This document shows, in pieces, positions 10,950 to 22,180 of a stretch of DNA of 64,000 bases. The notes below the pieces were generated by a model that saw only the letters and a list, made by a program, of their open reading frames with translations, was not told the DNA's origin and ran no database searches. Within the stretch, counting starts at the first letter, position 1; each line of letters begins with the position of its first letter. This stretch comes from Brachionus manjavacas (Eukaryota > Rotifera > Eurotatoria > Ploima > Brachionidae). The translations under genes and the position numbers were made by a program. The stretch is from positions 2,480,001 to 2,544,000 of the forward strand of contig JAHQIY010000013.1 of NCBI GenBank assembly GCA_019054805.1, in the 5' to 3' direction.

Positions 10950-11770
10950 GGGATTTTTTTTTTTGATCTACATAAATAATTAATTGAAAAATATAAAATA
11001 ATAAAAAAATCATCTAAAATAATTTTTTGGAAAAAAAAAAAAATTGATTTCTAAAATTAATAAACGATATGCATATCTAATTAAAATGAGATTTTTGATT
11101 ATTTTAATTAATCTTTATGTCATCAATATTAATTAAATTATTTTTAAAATTAATTTTTTGATTGATTAAACCAATTAACCAAAAAAAATATATTTAAAAA
11201 ATGTTCTGCTTTTGAGAATCTAATTAATATTGATTCATAAGTCGAATAAGTCGTATTCGCTTCTTCCTATAGGGAGAAGCGAAGACCTAGAATAGTGGTA
11301 GAGTGGTAGACCTACTAAAGCCAAAAGAGCCCTTGAATTTCAAGATGGTGAAAAAGTAAAAGATAATTAATCGAATGAAGATGAGTTGGATATAATCCAA
11401 GAACCACCAACTAAGAGAATTGCTTGTAATCAAATAGATAAAACTTCATCAACAATTCAAGTAGAACCATCTACTTCTGGTAACGCACTAGAGTCTAAAG
11501 TCACTCAGCCAATTGTTAAAAAAAGACCAGGTAGACCAAAAGGTTCGAAAAATAAAAATAATTAATTTATTCAGATATTTTTTTCTATATTAATTTCAAT
11601 AAATAATAAAAATTTTATTTTTTACAAATCATTTAATTTATTTAATAGTATACAATGAAATTTTTTAAGATATAAAAACATTATTTTCGGTTATCATAAA
11701 TATTTTTTATGTTAATCAAAAAAATATATTAATCGAAAATTTTTTTATGTAGATCAAAAAAAATATTCCC
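10950..11770. mobile_element. MULE-like non-autonomous DNA transposon
   Basis: The terminal inverted repeats begin GGGA, a T-rich run, then GATCTACATAAA. The right end is the complement. A perfect 10-bp direct repeat AATAAATAAA flanks it (10940-10949 and 11771-11780). GGG ends with 9-11-bp target duplications are typical of Mutator-like elements. Caution: the target repeat is low complexity. The interior keeps the end of a protein. Confidence 0.7.
11371..11563 (+). pseudogene. C-terminal fragment of a transposon protein with AT-hook
   Basis: Inside the MULE-like element. The frame reads through a Ser/Thr/Pro-rich linker to KKRPGRPKGSKNKNN and a stop. The RPGRP core is an AT-hook. An upstream stop near 11370 and the lack of any catalytic domain indicate a deletion derivative of a larger protein. 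Confidence 0.55.
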
Positions 11771-11780
11771 AATAAATAAA

Positions 11781-12670
11781 TATTTGATTTATGTAAAAGC
11801 ACACAAGGTTACAAAAGAACAATATTTTTAATTCTTATTAAGTTAAGGACACAAAAGGACATAAAATAATTTTTAGTATTAAATTCAGGATCATTGTCAA
11901 TTCATGATTTTTATGCTCAAAATGATCAAATAAAGTTTTAACTATGCAAATATTTAAATATTAAAAATAATAATTTAAATAAAAAAAATTGAATTGATAT
12001 TTGATTCTCTAAAAATAAGATTTTTGTTTTCGATTTTTCTAAAAATCAAATTTCTGAATAATCGAATTTCATATTAATCGAATCAAGTATTTGAATAAGA
12101 AAAAATTAAAGAAACTTTTTGAAAAAAATTGTATTCGAATTTTGTTTAAAATAACAAAAAATACAAAAAAATGACTAAAATTATATTTATCACTAAAGTA
12201 GTTATAATTAAGAAGAATTTGCATTAAAATTTTGAAAAGGATTTGATTTCAAAATGAACTATTTTAAATACGCTTGTTTTATTAAACTTTAGTGAATTAC
12301 TTCTTTTTAAATAACAAAAAAGCATTTTTCAGTTCAGAAAAAAATTAACTATAGTCCAAAAAAAATTTTCCGAATTTATCAAATATTGAATTTTTATGAT
12401 TTTTGCTAAATTCGAATTTATTAATCGATTTTAAAATAAAAAAATAAAACTTGAGTTGACCATTTTGAGCATCTAAAATTGATCATAAACTTTAAATTGC
12501 CAAAAAATGTTTTTTTCAAACTGAAATAAAAATTTGAATAATTTTTTAAAAAATTTATTTCGGAAACTTCTACTTAGGCTAATAAGTATACTTCAAAAAA
12601 AAGTCGAAAAAAAATCAATCACTAGTAACTTCCATTAAACAAAAACAATTTGTACATAATAAAAAAAATG
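11781..12670. other. AT-rich spacer, nothing recognised
   Basis: Long A/T runs; short ATTCGAATT/TAATCGAA palindromes suggest old foldback debris but no element could be bounded. Confidence 0.4.
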
Positions 12671-12681
12671 GCCTCGATCTC

Positions 12682-13608
12682 CTAGGAAATTTGGGTGCCT
12701 TCATTCAAGACGCCTTTATTCAATAAAGTCTGCACGAGCATATTTTTCAAGTAGCTTATTTCAATTTGAATAAGTTCTATCCGCTGTCGAATCTTGTCAT
12801 TGTCTTTTTCCAGATTCACCTTGGTCTGAAACAAACTGTCTCTCTCGTTCGACTTCTTTATCCGGTACCTAGTTGCTGCCTCTTTGTTTGATTCTTTTTT
12901 CAAGGGGTCAAATTCTTTGGAATCGACTCGCTTGCGCATGGCTGCCATGCTGTAGCTCATTTTGGAATCAAAGCTGTGCAGACTGCACGAGTCCTCGTCA
13001 TACAAATTGTCGTACAGCTCATCTCTGGAGTTTTCGTCCGAATTTCTTTTTAAGTTTTCTTCTTCATCATCATCGACAGATCTTTTCCTCTTGCCCGCTC
13101 TAAACCCTTTGCCTCTTTGCCGCTTCGGCTCTTCATAAATTTCGTCTGCATAGGGCTTTTTCTTTTTGATCAGCCGCATCGACACTCTAGACGGGGCGGG
13201 CAGGCTGGGCGTCAAAGTCACCGGATTCAGATTCTTCATTTCGATAATGTCTTTGTCATCGCTCTCGGCCAAGCTTACTATTTGGTTCAGCTCGGCTTTG
13301 TTGTCTTCCAGCAGCAAATTGGTGGTATTTTCGGATAGTTGAGAGAGCAACGCTGGGCAATCAGATGAGGCCGACTCCAGAACTCGTGCTATGTCAGGAT
13401 CCTGCTGCTGCAGTAAGTCGAAAATGTTGAAGTCTATTTCGTCTTTGATTTCTTTAGATTCACTCTCCTCAATGTTTACAAAGTTGCTCGGGTTTATGGC
13501 GCACGATGGCTGTGCAGTCAAGTAGGGAAAGTCGCTTTGGTCCGGAAACGTGCAGCTGAGCAGCAAGTCTTCATTTTCAATAAATGGGCTGATGTCTGAA
13601 TCGTTCAT
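12682..13608 (-). CDS. ATF4-like: ATF4-like bZIP transcription factor
   Basis: A 308-residue intronless ORF. The C-terminal region, residues about 236-300, is a bZIP domain: basic region NKEAATRYRIKKSNERD followed by a leucine-zipper-like heptad region ending in EISYLKNML. The NKxAATRYRxKK signature is that of the ATF4/ATF5 branch, nuclear regulators of the integrated stress response. Upstream are an acidic N-terminus (SDISPFIENEDLL), a basic KRQRGKGFRAGKRKRS stretch that could aid nuclear import, and a Ser/Asp-rich linker. The ATG at 13606-13608 is the first in frame. Codon use is more GC-rich than the flanks, as in the other host genes here. Assignment to ATF4 rather than ATF5 is by family signature only. 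Confidence 0.85.
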   Translation of the reverse strand: MNDSDISPFIENEDLLLSCTFPDQSDFPYLTAQPSCAINPSNFVNIEESESKEIKDEIDFNIFDLLQQQDPDIARVLESASSDCPALLSQLSENTTNLLLEDNKAELNQIVSLAESDDKDIIEMKNLNPVTLTPSLPAPSRVSMRLIKKKKPYADEIYEEPKRQRGKGFRAGKRKRSVDDDEEENLKRNSDENSRDELYDNLYDEDSCSLHSFDSKMSYSMAAMRKRVDSKEFDPLKKESNKEAATRYRIKKSNERDSLFQTKVNLEKDNDKIRQRIELIQIEISYLKNMLVQTLLNKGVLNEGTQIS

Positions 13609-13739
13609 TTTTAACTGGTAGATGGCAACTCTTGTTTGAACCTTAAATTCAGGCTTTTTTGGAAATATTGCAGTGAGCAGTTATATAATTTTGAAATTTT
13701 TTGCTCTAAAGGTAATATCAAATATATGCAGCGTTTGAG

Positions 13740-13757
13740 CTAAGCACGACGCATCAT
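13740..13757 (-). promoter_or_regulatory. Possible upstream ORF of the ATF4-like gene
   Basis: Five codons (ATGATGCGTCGTGCTTAG), about 130 bases upstream of the main start. Animal ATF4 mRNAs are controlled by upstream ORFs. Whether this stretch is transcribed in the 5' UTR is unknown. Confidence 0.3.
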
Positions 13758-14069
13758 TATTTTGCAATGTGTCTAGTTAATTGCCAAAATGTCAAGTTAA
13801 TTTTGAATTTTTTCGAATTTTAAAATGAATCTTTTTTTTTTAATCTAAACCAGGCTTGTTTGTGAGTCACAGTTTTTAGTCAAAGTCAATGACTTAAATT
13901 TTGTATCAATACCTGCTTCATCTGGACCAGTTGAGAGAATTATTTTCTAAATATGGTTACATTTACAGAGCACATAGATCAAGATTAGCTTCAAGGAATT
14001 TGGAAGCGACTACTTTATGGGTATCAAATATGGATTTATTAAATCATTGACTTGACTTAAAAAAAATTC

Positions 14070-15159
14070 TAGTGTTGGCAATCGACTCCAATCGATTGAC
14101 AAATTTAATAAATCGTTTTTTTAGTCGATTATTAAATCGATTTAAAAATCGATTATAAAGATTTTAATATATATCTTGAAATGAAAAATTTAGAATTATC
14201 AATAAATGTTTTTTTTTTTAAATAAAGATTTTTAAATAGATTTAAAGTTTAAAATTTAAATTAACTTTTTTCTAACACAGGCTATCCAGTCAAGGAAAGA
14301 AGAAATAAAATCCACTAAAAATTCACAAAATGATGGTAGTTTCAGAAAATTTATAGAAAATTAATTTAGAATTTGTTTTAAAATATTTTATATATTCTAA
14401 TTTTTTTAATTTTTAAAAATTTAATCTTTTTTTATTACGAATTAAATTTTTTTTTTAAATTAATCGTTAAATTGTAAAATTGCTTTAAATTTGAAATTTT
14501 AAATATCTTTATTTTAAAAAAAAATATTTAATGCTAATTCCTAATTTTTCATTTCGAGATATCACACATAGTCAACTAAAAAAAATCAGTCGATTTAATA
14601 ATCGACTAAAAAAAATTAATCGATTTAATAATCGATTATAAAGATTTTAATATATGTCTTGAAATGAAAAATTTAGAATTATCAATAAATGTTTTTTTTT
14701 TTAAATAAAGAATTTTAAATAGATTTAAAGTTTAAAATTTAAATTAACTTTTTTCTAACACAGGCTATCCAGTCAAGGAAAGAAGAAATAAAATCCACTA
14801 AAAATTCACAAAATGATGGTAGTTTCAGAAAATTTATAGAAAATTAATTTAGAATTTGTTTTAAAATATTTTATATATTCTAATTTTTTTAATTTTTAAA
14901 AATTTAATCTTTTTTTATTACGAATTAAATTTTTTTTTTAAATTAATCGTTAAATTGTAAAATTGCTTTAAATTTGAAATTTTAAATATCTTTATTTTAA
15001 AAAAAAATATTTAATGCTAATTCCTAATTTTTCATTTCGAGATATCACACATAGTCAACTAAAAAAAATCAGTCGATTTAATAATCGACTAAAAAAGATT
15101 AGTCGATTTAAAGTTAGTCGATGTTTGAATCGATTATTGACAATCGATTGCCAACACTA
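14070..15159. mobile_element. Nested hAT-like element with TAGTGTTGGCAATCGA ends
   Basis: Inverted ends TAGTGTTGGCAATCGA at both sides, with many ATCGATT/AATCGAT subterminal repeats. It lies wholly inside the 13851-15196 element. The flanks AAAAATTC and AAAAATGA match imperfectly as a target duplication. The bulk is a 483-bp sequence present twice. Confidence 0.75.
14151..15116. repeat. 483-bp tandem duplication (two copies)
   Basis: Copies at 14151-14633 and 14634-15116 are nearly identical. Differences include TATATC versus TATGTC near 14172/14655. Each starts GATTATAAAGATTTTAATAT and contains AACACAGGCTATCCAGTCAA. No ORF. Confidence 0.85.
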
Positions 15160-15204
15160 AAAAATGACTTGAGACTTGTGACTTAAAACAAGTCTGATCT
15201 AAAC

Positions 15205-15569
15205 ATCTTTGTGATGATTTTAGATACATTTATTTTTCAGGCGGCCAGCTTTCAAAAGATCAATTTTCCGAACTCAGCTCGCCAATTGAGAATTTTCTAG
15301 CACTGGATAACTTAACTATTCTTTTTAAATTAGTGCAAATTAGTCAATTAAAGAAGAATATAATCGAATAAAATAAAAAATTAATTTTTTTATATGCTTT
15401 TGATTTATCAATTTTGAAGGTCAATCAAAAGGCTAGTGTTCATTCTATGAAAGACCGATTAACTCTTCATTTATTTAATTTTATAAAATAATTATTACAA
15501 TTTAAAAATAAAAATCTATATCATTGATTTAAAATAAAGATAAAAAAATATTTTTTGAAAAAAAAATTG
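15205..15569. other. Spacer, nothing recognised
   Basis: A short moderately GC-rich patch near 15240-15300, otherwise AT-rich. No family recognised. Confidence 0.35.
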
Positions 15570-15722
15570 CTACCTTACTATTTCCTCCTTTTTTCCTGAA
15601 ACCTGAACTATGTAAACGTGTGCCCTATGTAACAATCTATGTCTTCTTAACTTTAATTTTATATTTTATTTTAATTTTTTTTTTATTCATCCTGAAGGAG
15701 CCCTAGCTCGGTACAGAAAACC
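15570..15722 (+). repeat. LINE-A 3' end (truncated copy)
   Basis: Starts ATTGCTACCTTACTATTTCC and finishes with GAAGGAGCCCTAGCTCGGTA. The same 3' end is found at 25500-25735 and 57065-57260. A short 5'-truncated copy. Confidence 0.7.
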
Positions 15723-15959
15723 ATTTCCCGTTTTAGACATTGGCTCAATTAGATTTTGACTATTCCCTAAATTGTATTTAAAGTCATTTTTCTTTAATTT
15801 ATTTTCTTTAATTTATTTCTTAAATCGTCCGACGAATAATGGAAAAATATTGAGGGATTCTAATTTTGCTTTTGATTTATGAAGCCATTAAGCCGATTAA
15901 CCATTATATAATTTGCTCTAGATGATATAGTTTAACGAATAGTCTATTCAAGGTTATAC

Positions 15960-17220
15960 AATTTAAAAAAAAAAATTCACCCCTTATCCAGGAGCAATCT
16001 GGATTTGGGAAACACCGGCGAACATCAGATAATCTATTCTTTTTAATTCAAAAAAATTGTGGAACCATTTTATTGAAAAAAAAGAGTTTGCTGCCTGTTT
16101 TTTGATATTCACAAAGCATTTGATAGTGTTTGGCATGAAGGTTTTTAAATTGATTAAAATGAATCAATTTCATTACTTGACTAACTGGATTAGATCCTTT
16201 CTAGACTCTAAGACATTTGGGGTAAATGTGAATGACCACCTGAGCGAAGAATATAAAATAACTGCAGGTGTTCCTCAAGGCTCAGTAACTAGTCCTCTTT
16301 TATTTAGTATATATATTAATGACATCCCAAAAAGAAACAAAAGAAATTGAATCAATGAATGATCTCTGCTTTTCGCAGATGATGTAGTAACATTCTTCAT
16401 TTGTAACAAAAAGGGGAACATTGAAAACAGGATGAATAAATACACCAACGAACTAGGACAATGGCTTATTAAGTGGAAAGTGAAGATATCAGTTGAAAAG
16501 TAGTGTTCAATAGTCTTTTCTAGGTGCAATAGAGCGAGTGATAATATAAACTTAAAAATTTATGGAAACAGAATAGTGGGCCAAAAAGAAATCAAGTTTC
16601 TTGGTATTCAATTTGATTCTAAGTTAAACTTTAATGTACTGGTAGACGAAATCAAGGAATGCTGCAATAAAAGGTTATAATAATAATATAATAAGCTGCA
16701 ACAGACCAAGTTGCCCAGGCCTGCGGAGCGTGAAAACAGTAGAATTCACACTATGGCAGCTTTTGAGTCGGCTTTCGACCTACTCAAAAATTTACAGTGG
16801 GTTAAGATGAGTAGTAATGATTTTTACTTTAAAATAATAGCTAAGCATATCGTAAGAAAAAAGAAATTGAAAATACTAAATTAACTAATAGTTTAAAAGA
16901 AGTAAGAGTAATATAAATAAGCATTAACGATTGTCTAGAAAATTTATGTAATAAATACTAATGCTAATAATAGTCTAAAATATTAAAGTTAATAACGCTT
17001 TTTCCTAGATGTTGAATCTCATCGTCCGTAGGTTAAATATTATTAAGATATTGTCAAACAAAAAATGGGATCTTACTCAAAAAACACTAGGAAATTTATT
17101 TAAATCTTTAGTCGGATCAAAGTCTTGCATGTTGGGAAGGAGACTGGATTCGCATGCTCGCTCAAAGCGACTGCTAGTTGCTCTTCACTACATGAGACTT
17201 TAAAGCCAGCATACGATATT
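15960..17220 (+). pseudogene. LINE-A reverse transcriptase, decayed copy
   Basis: Reading in broken frames gives QEQSGFGKHRRTSDNL, then at 16057-16350 a frame with WIRSFLDSKTF and block B (GVPQGSVTSPLLFSIYIND), then FADD near 16372 and KFLGIQFDSKLNFN near 16590. From 17029 it continues with RLNIIKILSNKKWDL. Many stops. A foreign 347-bp insert splits it at about 16682-17028. Confidence 0.75.
16682..17028. mobile_element. 347-bp insert inside LINE-A, possible SINE on minus strand
   Basis: LINE-A coding sequence is interrupted between AAAAGGTTA (left) and AGGTTAAATATT (right); AGGTTA repeats at both joins, suggesting a short target duplication. One end is (TAA)n-like. No family or pol III boxes identified. 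Confidence 0.5.
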
Positions 17221-17729
17221 CGTTTGATTTAATAGTTAAAAATCTCATTTCATTTAAATTATAGCAAATTGAATTAATTCCTTCGTACTCATCATCTTCA
17301 CTTGAGTCAACGCCAGTCTCAGCACTTGTAATTTATATTGTAATATTGATGTGATATCTTTTTATTGAGAAAAGTTAATGAGAAAATTTTATATTTTAAT
17401 GATCAAAAAGGTTTTACCCGTTGCTCCGCTGCAGGAATAATGAAAATAAAAAAGGGATTTTTTTTATTTTATTGAAAAACTCTTATGAAAAATTTAAATA
17501 AAAAATTTAAATAATTAAATTGAATGTCTATTAAAACACCATTTCTTGGAAGAAAAACCTGAATGATTGAACATAGATGAATCTGAATTTTTTTTTATTT
17601 TCTTCAATTTTTCTTACATCCTTTTTACGATGAAACAGGAGCAAAAATATTTTTTTTAAGTAGAATAAAAGATAATAAAATTAGCGTGAATAAATAGAAT
17701 ATATAATACAATCCAGTCTGGATAATACG

Positions 17730-17933
17730 ATGTGTTTAGGCGGAAAAAATGGACATCGTATTAACCAATATAGTATTAATAAAATTTGCATGTTAAAGGA
17801 TGGGAAGAAAAAATTGAATAATTTTTTAAGGAATTATTGTTTATTAAAAAATAAAAAATATATTAAAAAGAAAAATATTTATCAATTTTACTTTGAAAAG
17901 ACTGATCGACGCTACAAAATTGATCCATTTTAG
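17730..17933 (+). CDS. Small basic ORF in Tigger-like element (copy A)
   Basis: 67 codons: MCLGGKNGHRINQYSINKIC followed by a Lys/Asn-rich run and FEKTDRRYKIDPF. The same frame is open in copy B (54937-55230, longer upstream). The tail of the ORF lies opposite the 3' untranslated side of the minus-strand transposase, so it may be transposon non-coding DNA that happens to be open. Confidence 0.25.
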   Translation: MCLGGKNGHRINQYSINKICMLKDGKKKLNNFLRNYCLLKNKKYIKKKNIYQFYFEKTDRRYKIDPF

Positions 17934-17992
17934 ACAACTGATCAATGAATAAAGAACAGTCTTTGTTCTTTTGGTAAAAATACAATCGTAGT

Positions 17993-18240
17993 TTATCTAT
18001 GCAATAGTTTTAAAGGAAATATTATGCCTTTTTTAAATCCGTTTAACCATCCATTGCTAGCTTTAAAATCAGTTTGATTTAACATAGCTGCATATTTAAT
18101 AGCCTGGGCTTGAATCAACGGACCGTCAAGAGTAATATTTTTATATGACTTTTTTATTACTGATTTGAACCAGTGATCAAGGGCCTCTTCGATTTTAACA
18201 TAATTAGAACCTCTCATTCTTTTAGAGCTAGGATTGATTA
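17993..18240 (-). pseudogene. CENP-B/Tigger-type transposase N-terminal fragment (copy A)
   Basis: Contains KIEEALDHWFKSV, LIQAQAIKYAAMLNQ and FKASNGWLNGFKKG, the second (CENPB-type) helix-turn-helix of pogo/Tigger transposases, which binds the transposon end. The DDE nuclease is absent. Compared with copy B it has a small in-frame insertion after KSV. Confidence 0.75.
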
Positions 18241-18533
18241 GATTGGCGTACTACTACTTGTTTGGGTTTCTTCTGGAAGATGAATTATGTATGAGTTTAG
18301 AATAGCAAAAAAATGCTACAAGAAGATTACCAAAAATAAAGACAAAGGTGTATCGCTAGGTTGTTATTTGAAAAAAAGTAGGCCTTCTAAAAACCGCAAA
18401 GCGCTTCAGAACAATCGTCTGAAATGTGCTTAAATTTTGCATGATGAACCATGATTGGGATGATTTAGTTGCGATTGAGTTTTAAGAAGAAGATGTGGTA
18501 CAGAAACATTCAATTCGGTATTAAAATTCTATA

Positions 18534-18975
18534 ATTGGTAATTTTACGTAATTTTGTAAAATTAGATAATTATTTATTTAAATATTTTGCTTTGCTTTAT
18601 ATTTTTTTTCTCCAAACTTCACCACCGATTTCCATGCAGTTAATAAAAAAATTTTTAAAGCCAAAAAGATCACAAAAAATCATTTTTTTTGATCATTTTA
18701 ACTTTTATTTATCTAAATTTTGTTTACTTTTTCGCATCGTAATTTCTGAAATTAATTTTAATAATAAATTTTTTAGTCTTAAATTTTGCTCAAACACAGA
18801 ACCAATTTTGAACGTATAAAAAATAAGTTTTTCAATTCTTAATCTTTTTTTTTTGTTCTTTTGCATTTAAAAAAAATACAAAAAAAAATAAAATTAAATA
18901 AATAAAAAATGTACTGTTTAGACGTTTTTTCACTTTTTTTTTTCGTAAAATTACGTAATTTTATCTCAGAACCAC
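18534..18975. mobile_element. AT-rich foldback element with TACGTAA arms
   Basis: GGTAATTTTACGTAATTTTG at the left is mirrored by CGTAAAATTACGTAATTTTA at about 18945-18965. The arms resemble those at 26344-26520 and 50549-52616, so the three appear related. An AT-rich frame at 18535-18819 is probably fortuitous. Confidence 0.5.
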
Positions 18976-18979
18976 CTAT

Positions 18980-19888
18980 TATTGTAAATCATATAATAAA
19001 TCTTAAATCATTTTTTCTCTTTAAAAAATTAAAGTGTTAAAAAAAATAAAGTAATTTTTAAATCAAAATAGTATCGTAGATTTCGGCCGTATCTTTCAGA
19101 TGAAATTGATTTTGCAACCATTCCATGCTGTCATGATCGCAGCCACATAAATTTTTGACCAACTGTTAGGGAAAAAAATAATACTCATTAGCTTGACTAA
19201 AGACTTGTGACTTCAAACAACTCTGTTCCTAAAAAATTGTGCATTCAAACTGAGGATTCTTCCTTCCAACATTAAAATCAGTCGTCCAGTTTCAAACTTT
19301 ATTTATAAAATTTTAACTTATTACAATGCACTAATTTTTTTCTAGAATTATATTAATAACTAATTAAATTTATTTTTCAACAAAAAAATGTTATTCTATT
19401 CATGACCAATTGATCCCAAACGACAATTCCCAAATTAAAGTCCAAGACAGGACTTTCATTGAGACCTATAACTTTTAAACAACACTGAATTTATTTATAA
19501 AAAAAAATAAATTTTATAAAAATAAAGATAAATTTTAAATGGAAAAAGTTTTGATATTTAAGAATATGTGTTATTTATTGAAACTTAGCTTAGGATACAC
19601 TTTTAATGGAGTATGGAACTGCGAATTTTTTTTATTAATATTTTTCTTATTATTTTACACAAGCTTGAATTTTTTTGACATTTATCTCGAATTTTCAAAC
19701 TCATAAAATCAAGTAAAATTTTTATTTTTTCTAATAGATAATTTTTATTTCAAAAATGGATAATTTTCAAATTTAAAAGCTAATTTTCTCGCTCTTGATA
19801 TTATCAACATAATTTTTCAAGTAATAATTTTTCATTATTCCTATTTTTTGCAAATTTTTCATTTAAACTGACACGGTGTTAAATTCGA
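18980..19888. other. Upstream region of the RABGAP1 gene
   Basis: AT-rich. A short GACTTGTGACTTCAAACAA stretch near 19201 resembles the end of the hAT-like family at 13851. No promoter element can be defended. Confidence 0.35.
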
Positions 19889-21858
19889 ATGGAACAAGAA
19901 GAGGAGCCAAAAGAGAGTGGACCTTCAGATTTGGAACTGGAAGCGAGCACTAGCCAAAAGCCAGTTTCTTCACCCAACAACTGCATTTTTTTCTACGGTG
20001 TCACATATCTTGGATGTGCTTCCGTAAACGCACCAAAATCTGAAAATGAAATAAACCGCGTGATCACCACCCTGAACGAACAGGGCAAAGTTTTCGTCGA
20101 AATAACTATGTCAGTGCCACAAACTATAGAGGAAAAAATTGTTCTTTTGGATGCACATGAGTCGGTCATCGCCGAATACAAAATGTCCCATGTGCTGTTT
20201 GTGGTACGAGGCGCCAAAAACACGGCTGAAAGCAACTGCTTTGCGTTCACAACTTGCCACGGTGACTCAAGCGAGAACTACATTTTTTCTTGTCACGTGT
20301 TCAGATGCAACCTGGTGGATGCAGTGAGCAAAATATTGTACTCGTTTTGGACGGTGTTCAACCGCCAAAACCAGCAATTGCAGAGCTCGCGCCAACACCG
20401 AACCAGCGAGACAAGTCTGAGCAGCACAGCCGGCCAATTGAGCTCGGTGGCGAGCTCTCTTCTCGGCTCGTTGACCAACATCGGCTCTTCAAACCTGGTA
20501 AACCTGACCACCCAGAGCACCAATAGTCTAGACCTCGATTTTTGCGACTACGCTCTCAAGTACGTGAACGGGTCCAAAGAAGACCAATATGTGTTCAGCG
20601 CCACTTTGGAAATAAAGGAAGAGGAGCCCAAGAGCCAAGCTTTTCAGCTAGTGCCGCGAGAAAAGGAGTTTTTCAAGCTGAGAAAAAACATCGACAAACA
20701 AATCAACATCCAAATACAGCAAATGACCAACAGCCCGCTGGACATCGAGCGCTGCTTCGGAGTGCTGATGTGCCAGGGCAGAAATGTGAGCAACAAGGAC
20801 ATGCAACTGCTGGATCTTGTTTCGATGGGCAAATCGGCTGATTCGGGCAGCAGCTACAAGAACACAGGCTACGTGGTGACGGCCAAATGGCAGCCCAGCA
20901 GCACCAACTCTGCTCTTCAGGTGCTCAATGAAGAGACGCAAAAGAACGCGCGAGTATTCATGACCATGGCGGTTGACCTTGTGATAAACGGTCTGCAGGA
21001 CCCGGTCAGATTTTGTGTCGAAACCAAGGCGCGGATATTTTCCCAAAATGAAAAGTTCTGGGTATACCAGAAAAATAGGCATGTCGAATACTTTTTTCTG
21101 CAGCTAAACAAAAACAAAGAGGAGCCGAGTGCCAAGAGCATTTACAGTTTGCACAGCATTCACAGCCAGACGGAGCTGATGCGCAAGAAACACGCTCTGG
21201 AGCATGCGAACAAGATGGAGATGAGCGGCAATGTGAGCGATGATGAGAATGAAGTGGTGATGAGTGGCTTGGGCAGTGTGAGCAAAGACTGCGCTGAAGA
21301 AGAGCTCATAGATTGGAGCGAGTTGCTGTCCAAGTGGCGAAAAAGCACTTGGAACGAAAGGCCAAAGGGCCTGCAGGCTCTGGTCAGAAAAGGCATCCCG
21401 GAGGCGCTCAGGGGCGAGGTGTGGCAGCTGCTCGCCGGATGCAACGAAAACGAAAAGAGCATGAACGAGTCCTACCGACTCTTGCTGTCGAAGGACTCGC
21501 ACTGCGAAAGTGTGATCCTGCGCGACATCAACCGCACATTTCCTGGCCACCAGTTCTTCCAGGAAGAGAATGGACAGCAGGCTCTGTACAAAATTTGCAA
21601 GGCCTATTCCATTTATGACGAAGAGGTCGGCTATTGCCAAGGCCTGTCGTTCCTGATCGCTTCGCTGCTTTTGCACATGCCTGAGGAGCAGGCTTTTAAT
21701 CTGCTGGTCAAGATTATGTACAAATATGAAATTAGAGAGATTTTCAAGACCAATTTTGAATGTCTTCATTTGAGGTTTTTTCAGCTAGAGACCTTGATCA
21801 AAGAGTTTTTGCCTGAGCTCAATGAACATTTTGTCGACTTGAATATTGAAAGTCACAT
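19889..21858 (+). CDS. RABGAP1: RABGAP1-like Rab GTPase-activating protein, exon 1
   Basis: Codes for residues 1-657 (the last codon is split). Order of domains: Asp/Glu-rich start; PTB/PID domain (about residues 31-160, starting CIFFYGVTYLGCASV); Ser-rich linker; kinesin-like DUF3694 region (about 255-410); linker; start of the TBC domain (about 500, GIPEALRGEVWQLLAGC). Both catalytic fingers are in this exon: the Arg finger motif ILRDINRTFP (near residue 541) and the Gln finger YCQG (near 582), so Rab-GAP activity is expected. The exon ends AT|GTAAGT, inside a Met codon. The ATG at 19889 fits the usual family N-terminus. RABGAP1 proteins stimulate GTP hydrolysis by Rabs (Rab6 and others) in membrane traffic and mitosis. 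Very GC-rich relative to the flanks. Confidence 0.95.
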
Positions 21859-21972
21859 GTAAGTTGACAAATTTTATTCGGATTTTATTTAACAAAAAAA
21901 TTGGAAAAAATTTCAAAGTCATTAGGACCTGTAATTGAGTTTGAAAAAGAAGTCCACTTTTATAGTTATCAA

Positions 21973-22180
21973 ATATAATAATAATAATAAATAAATAGCT
22001 ATAATTTGGTTGACCACATGAAATGGAGTTTTAAAATTCATTGTAATAGCTTTCTAAATTTAATCTGTCAAGTTTATTTCTAAATTCGTTTATCTCATTT
22101 GAAAGGACTACTTTTTTTGGAAGATTGTTCCAGACGCTTGATACTCTGTTTGTAAAGAAATTATTTTATTTTATTTTTTA
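21973..22180 (-). pseudogene. LINE 3' end, CR1/Jockey-like
   Basis: The minus strand reads NFFTNRVSSVWNNLPKKVV and NEFRNKLDRL, the conserved C-terminal block of this LINE group, then a stop and a (TAA)n-type tail at about 21998-21976. Only the last 200 bp remain here. It could be the continuation of the LINE-B remnant at 25237-25925. Confidence 0.7.

Larger units (their letters stand above)
13851..15196. mobile_element. hAT-like element with another element nested inside
   Basis: Perfect 8-bp target duplication ATCTAAAC (13843-13850 and 15197-15204). The ends are CAGGCTTGTTTGTGAGTCAC at the left and its imperfect complement, ending ACAAGTCTG, at the right. Only about 220 bp of its own sequence remain on the left and about 37 bp on the right; the interior is the nested insert 14070-15159. 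Subterminal GACTT repeats link it to the MITE at 3088. Confidence 0.8.
17709..18241. mobile_element. Tigger/pogo-like element, copy A (truncated)
   Basis: Begins after TA with CAATCCAGTCTGGATAATAC. It is nearly identical to copy B at 55006 for about 530 bp, then diverges near 18241, so the right end is lost. It carries two ORFs in opposite directions. Confidence 0.8.

Noticed and set aside
12873-13338. Plus-strand ORFs opposite the ATF4-like gene
   Set aside because: Antisense shadows of a bZIP coding sequence.
16740-16880. Small ORF MAAFESAFDLLKNLQWVKMS in the insert within LINE-A
   Set aside because: Only about 44 codons in a probable short retroposon; no family similarity that I can name.
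20293-21769. Several open frames on both strands inside RABGAP1 exon 1
   Set aside because: They overlap a well-supported coding exon in other frames; the GC-rich third positions of the real frame create them.
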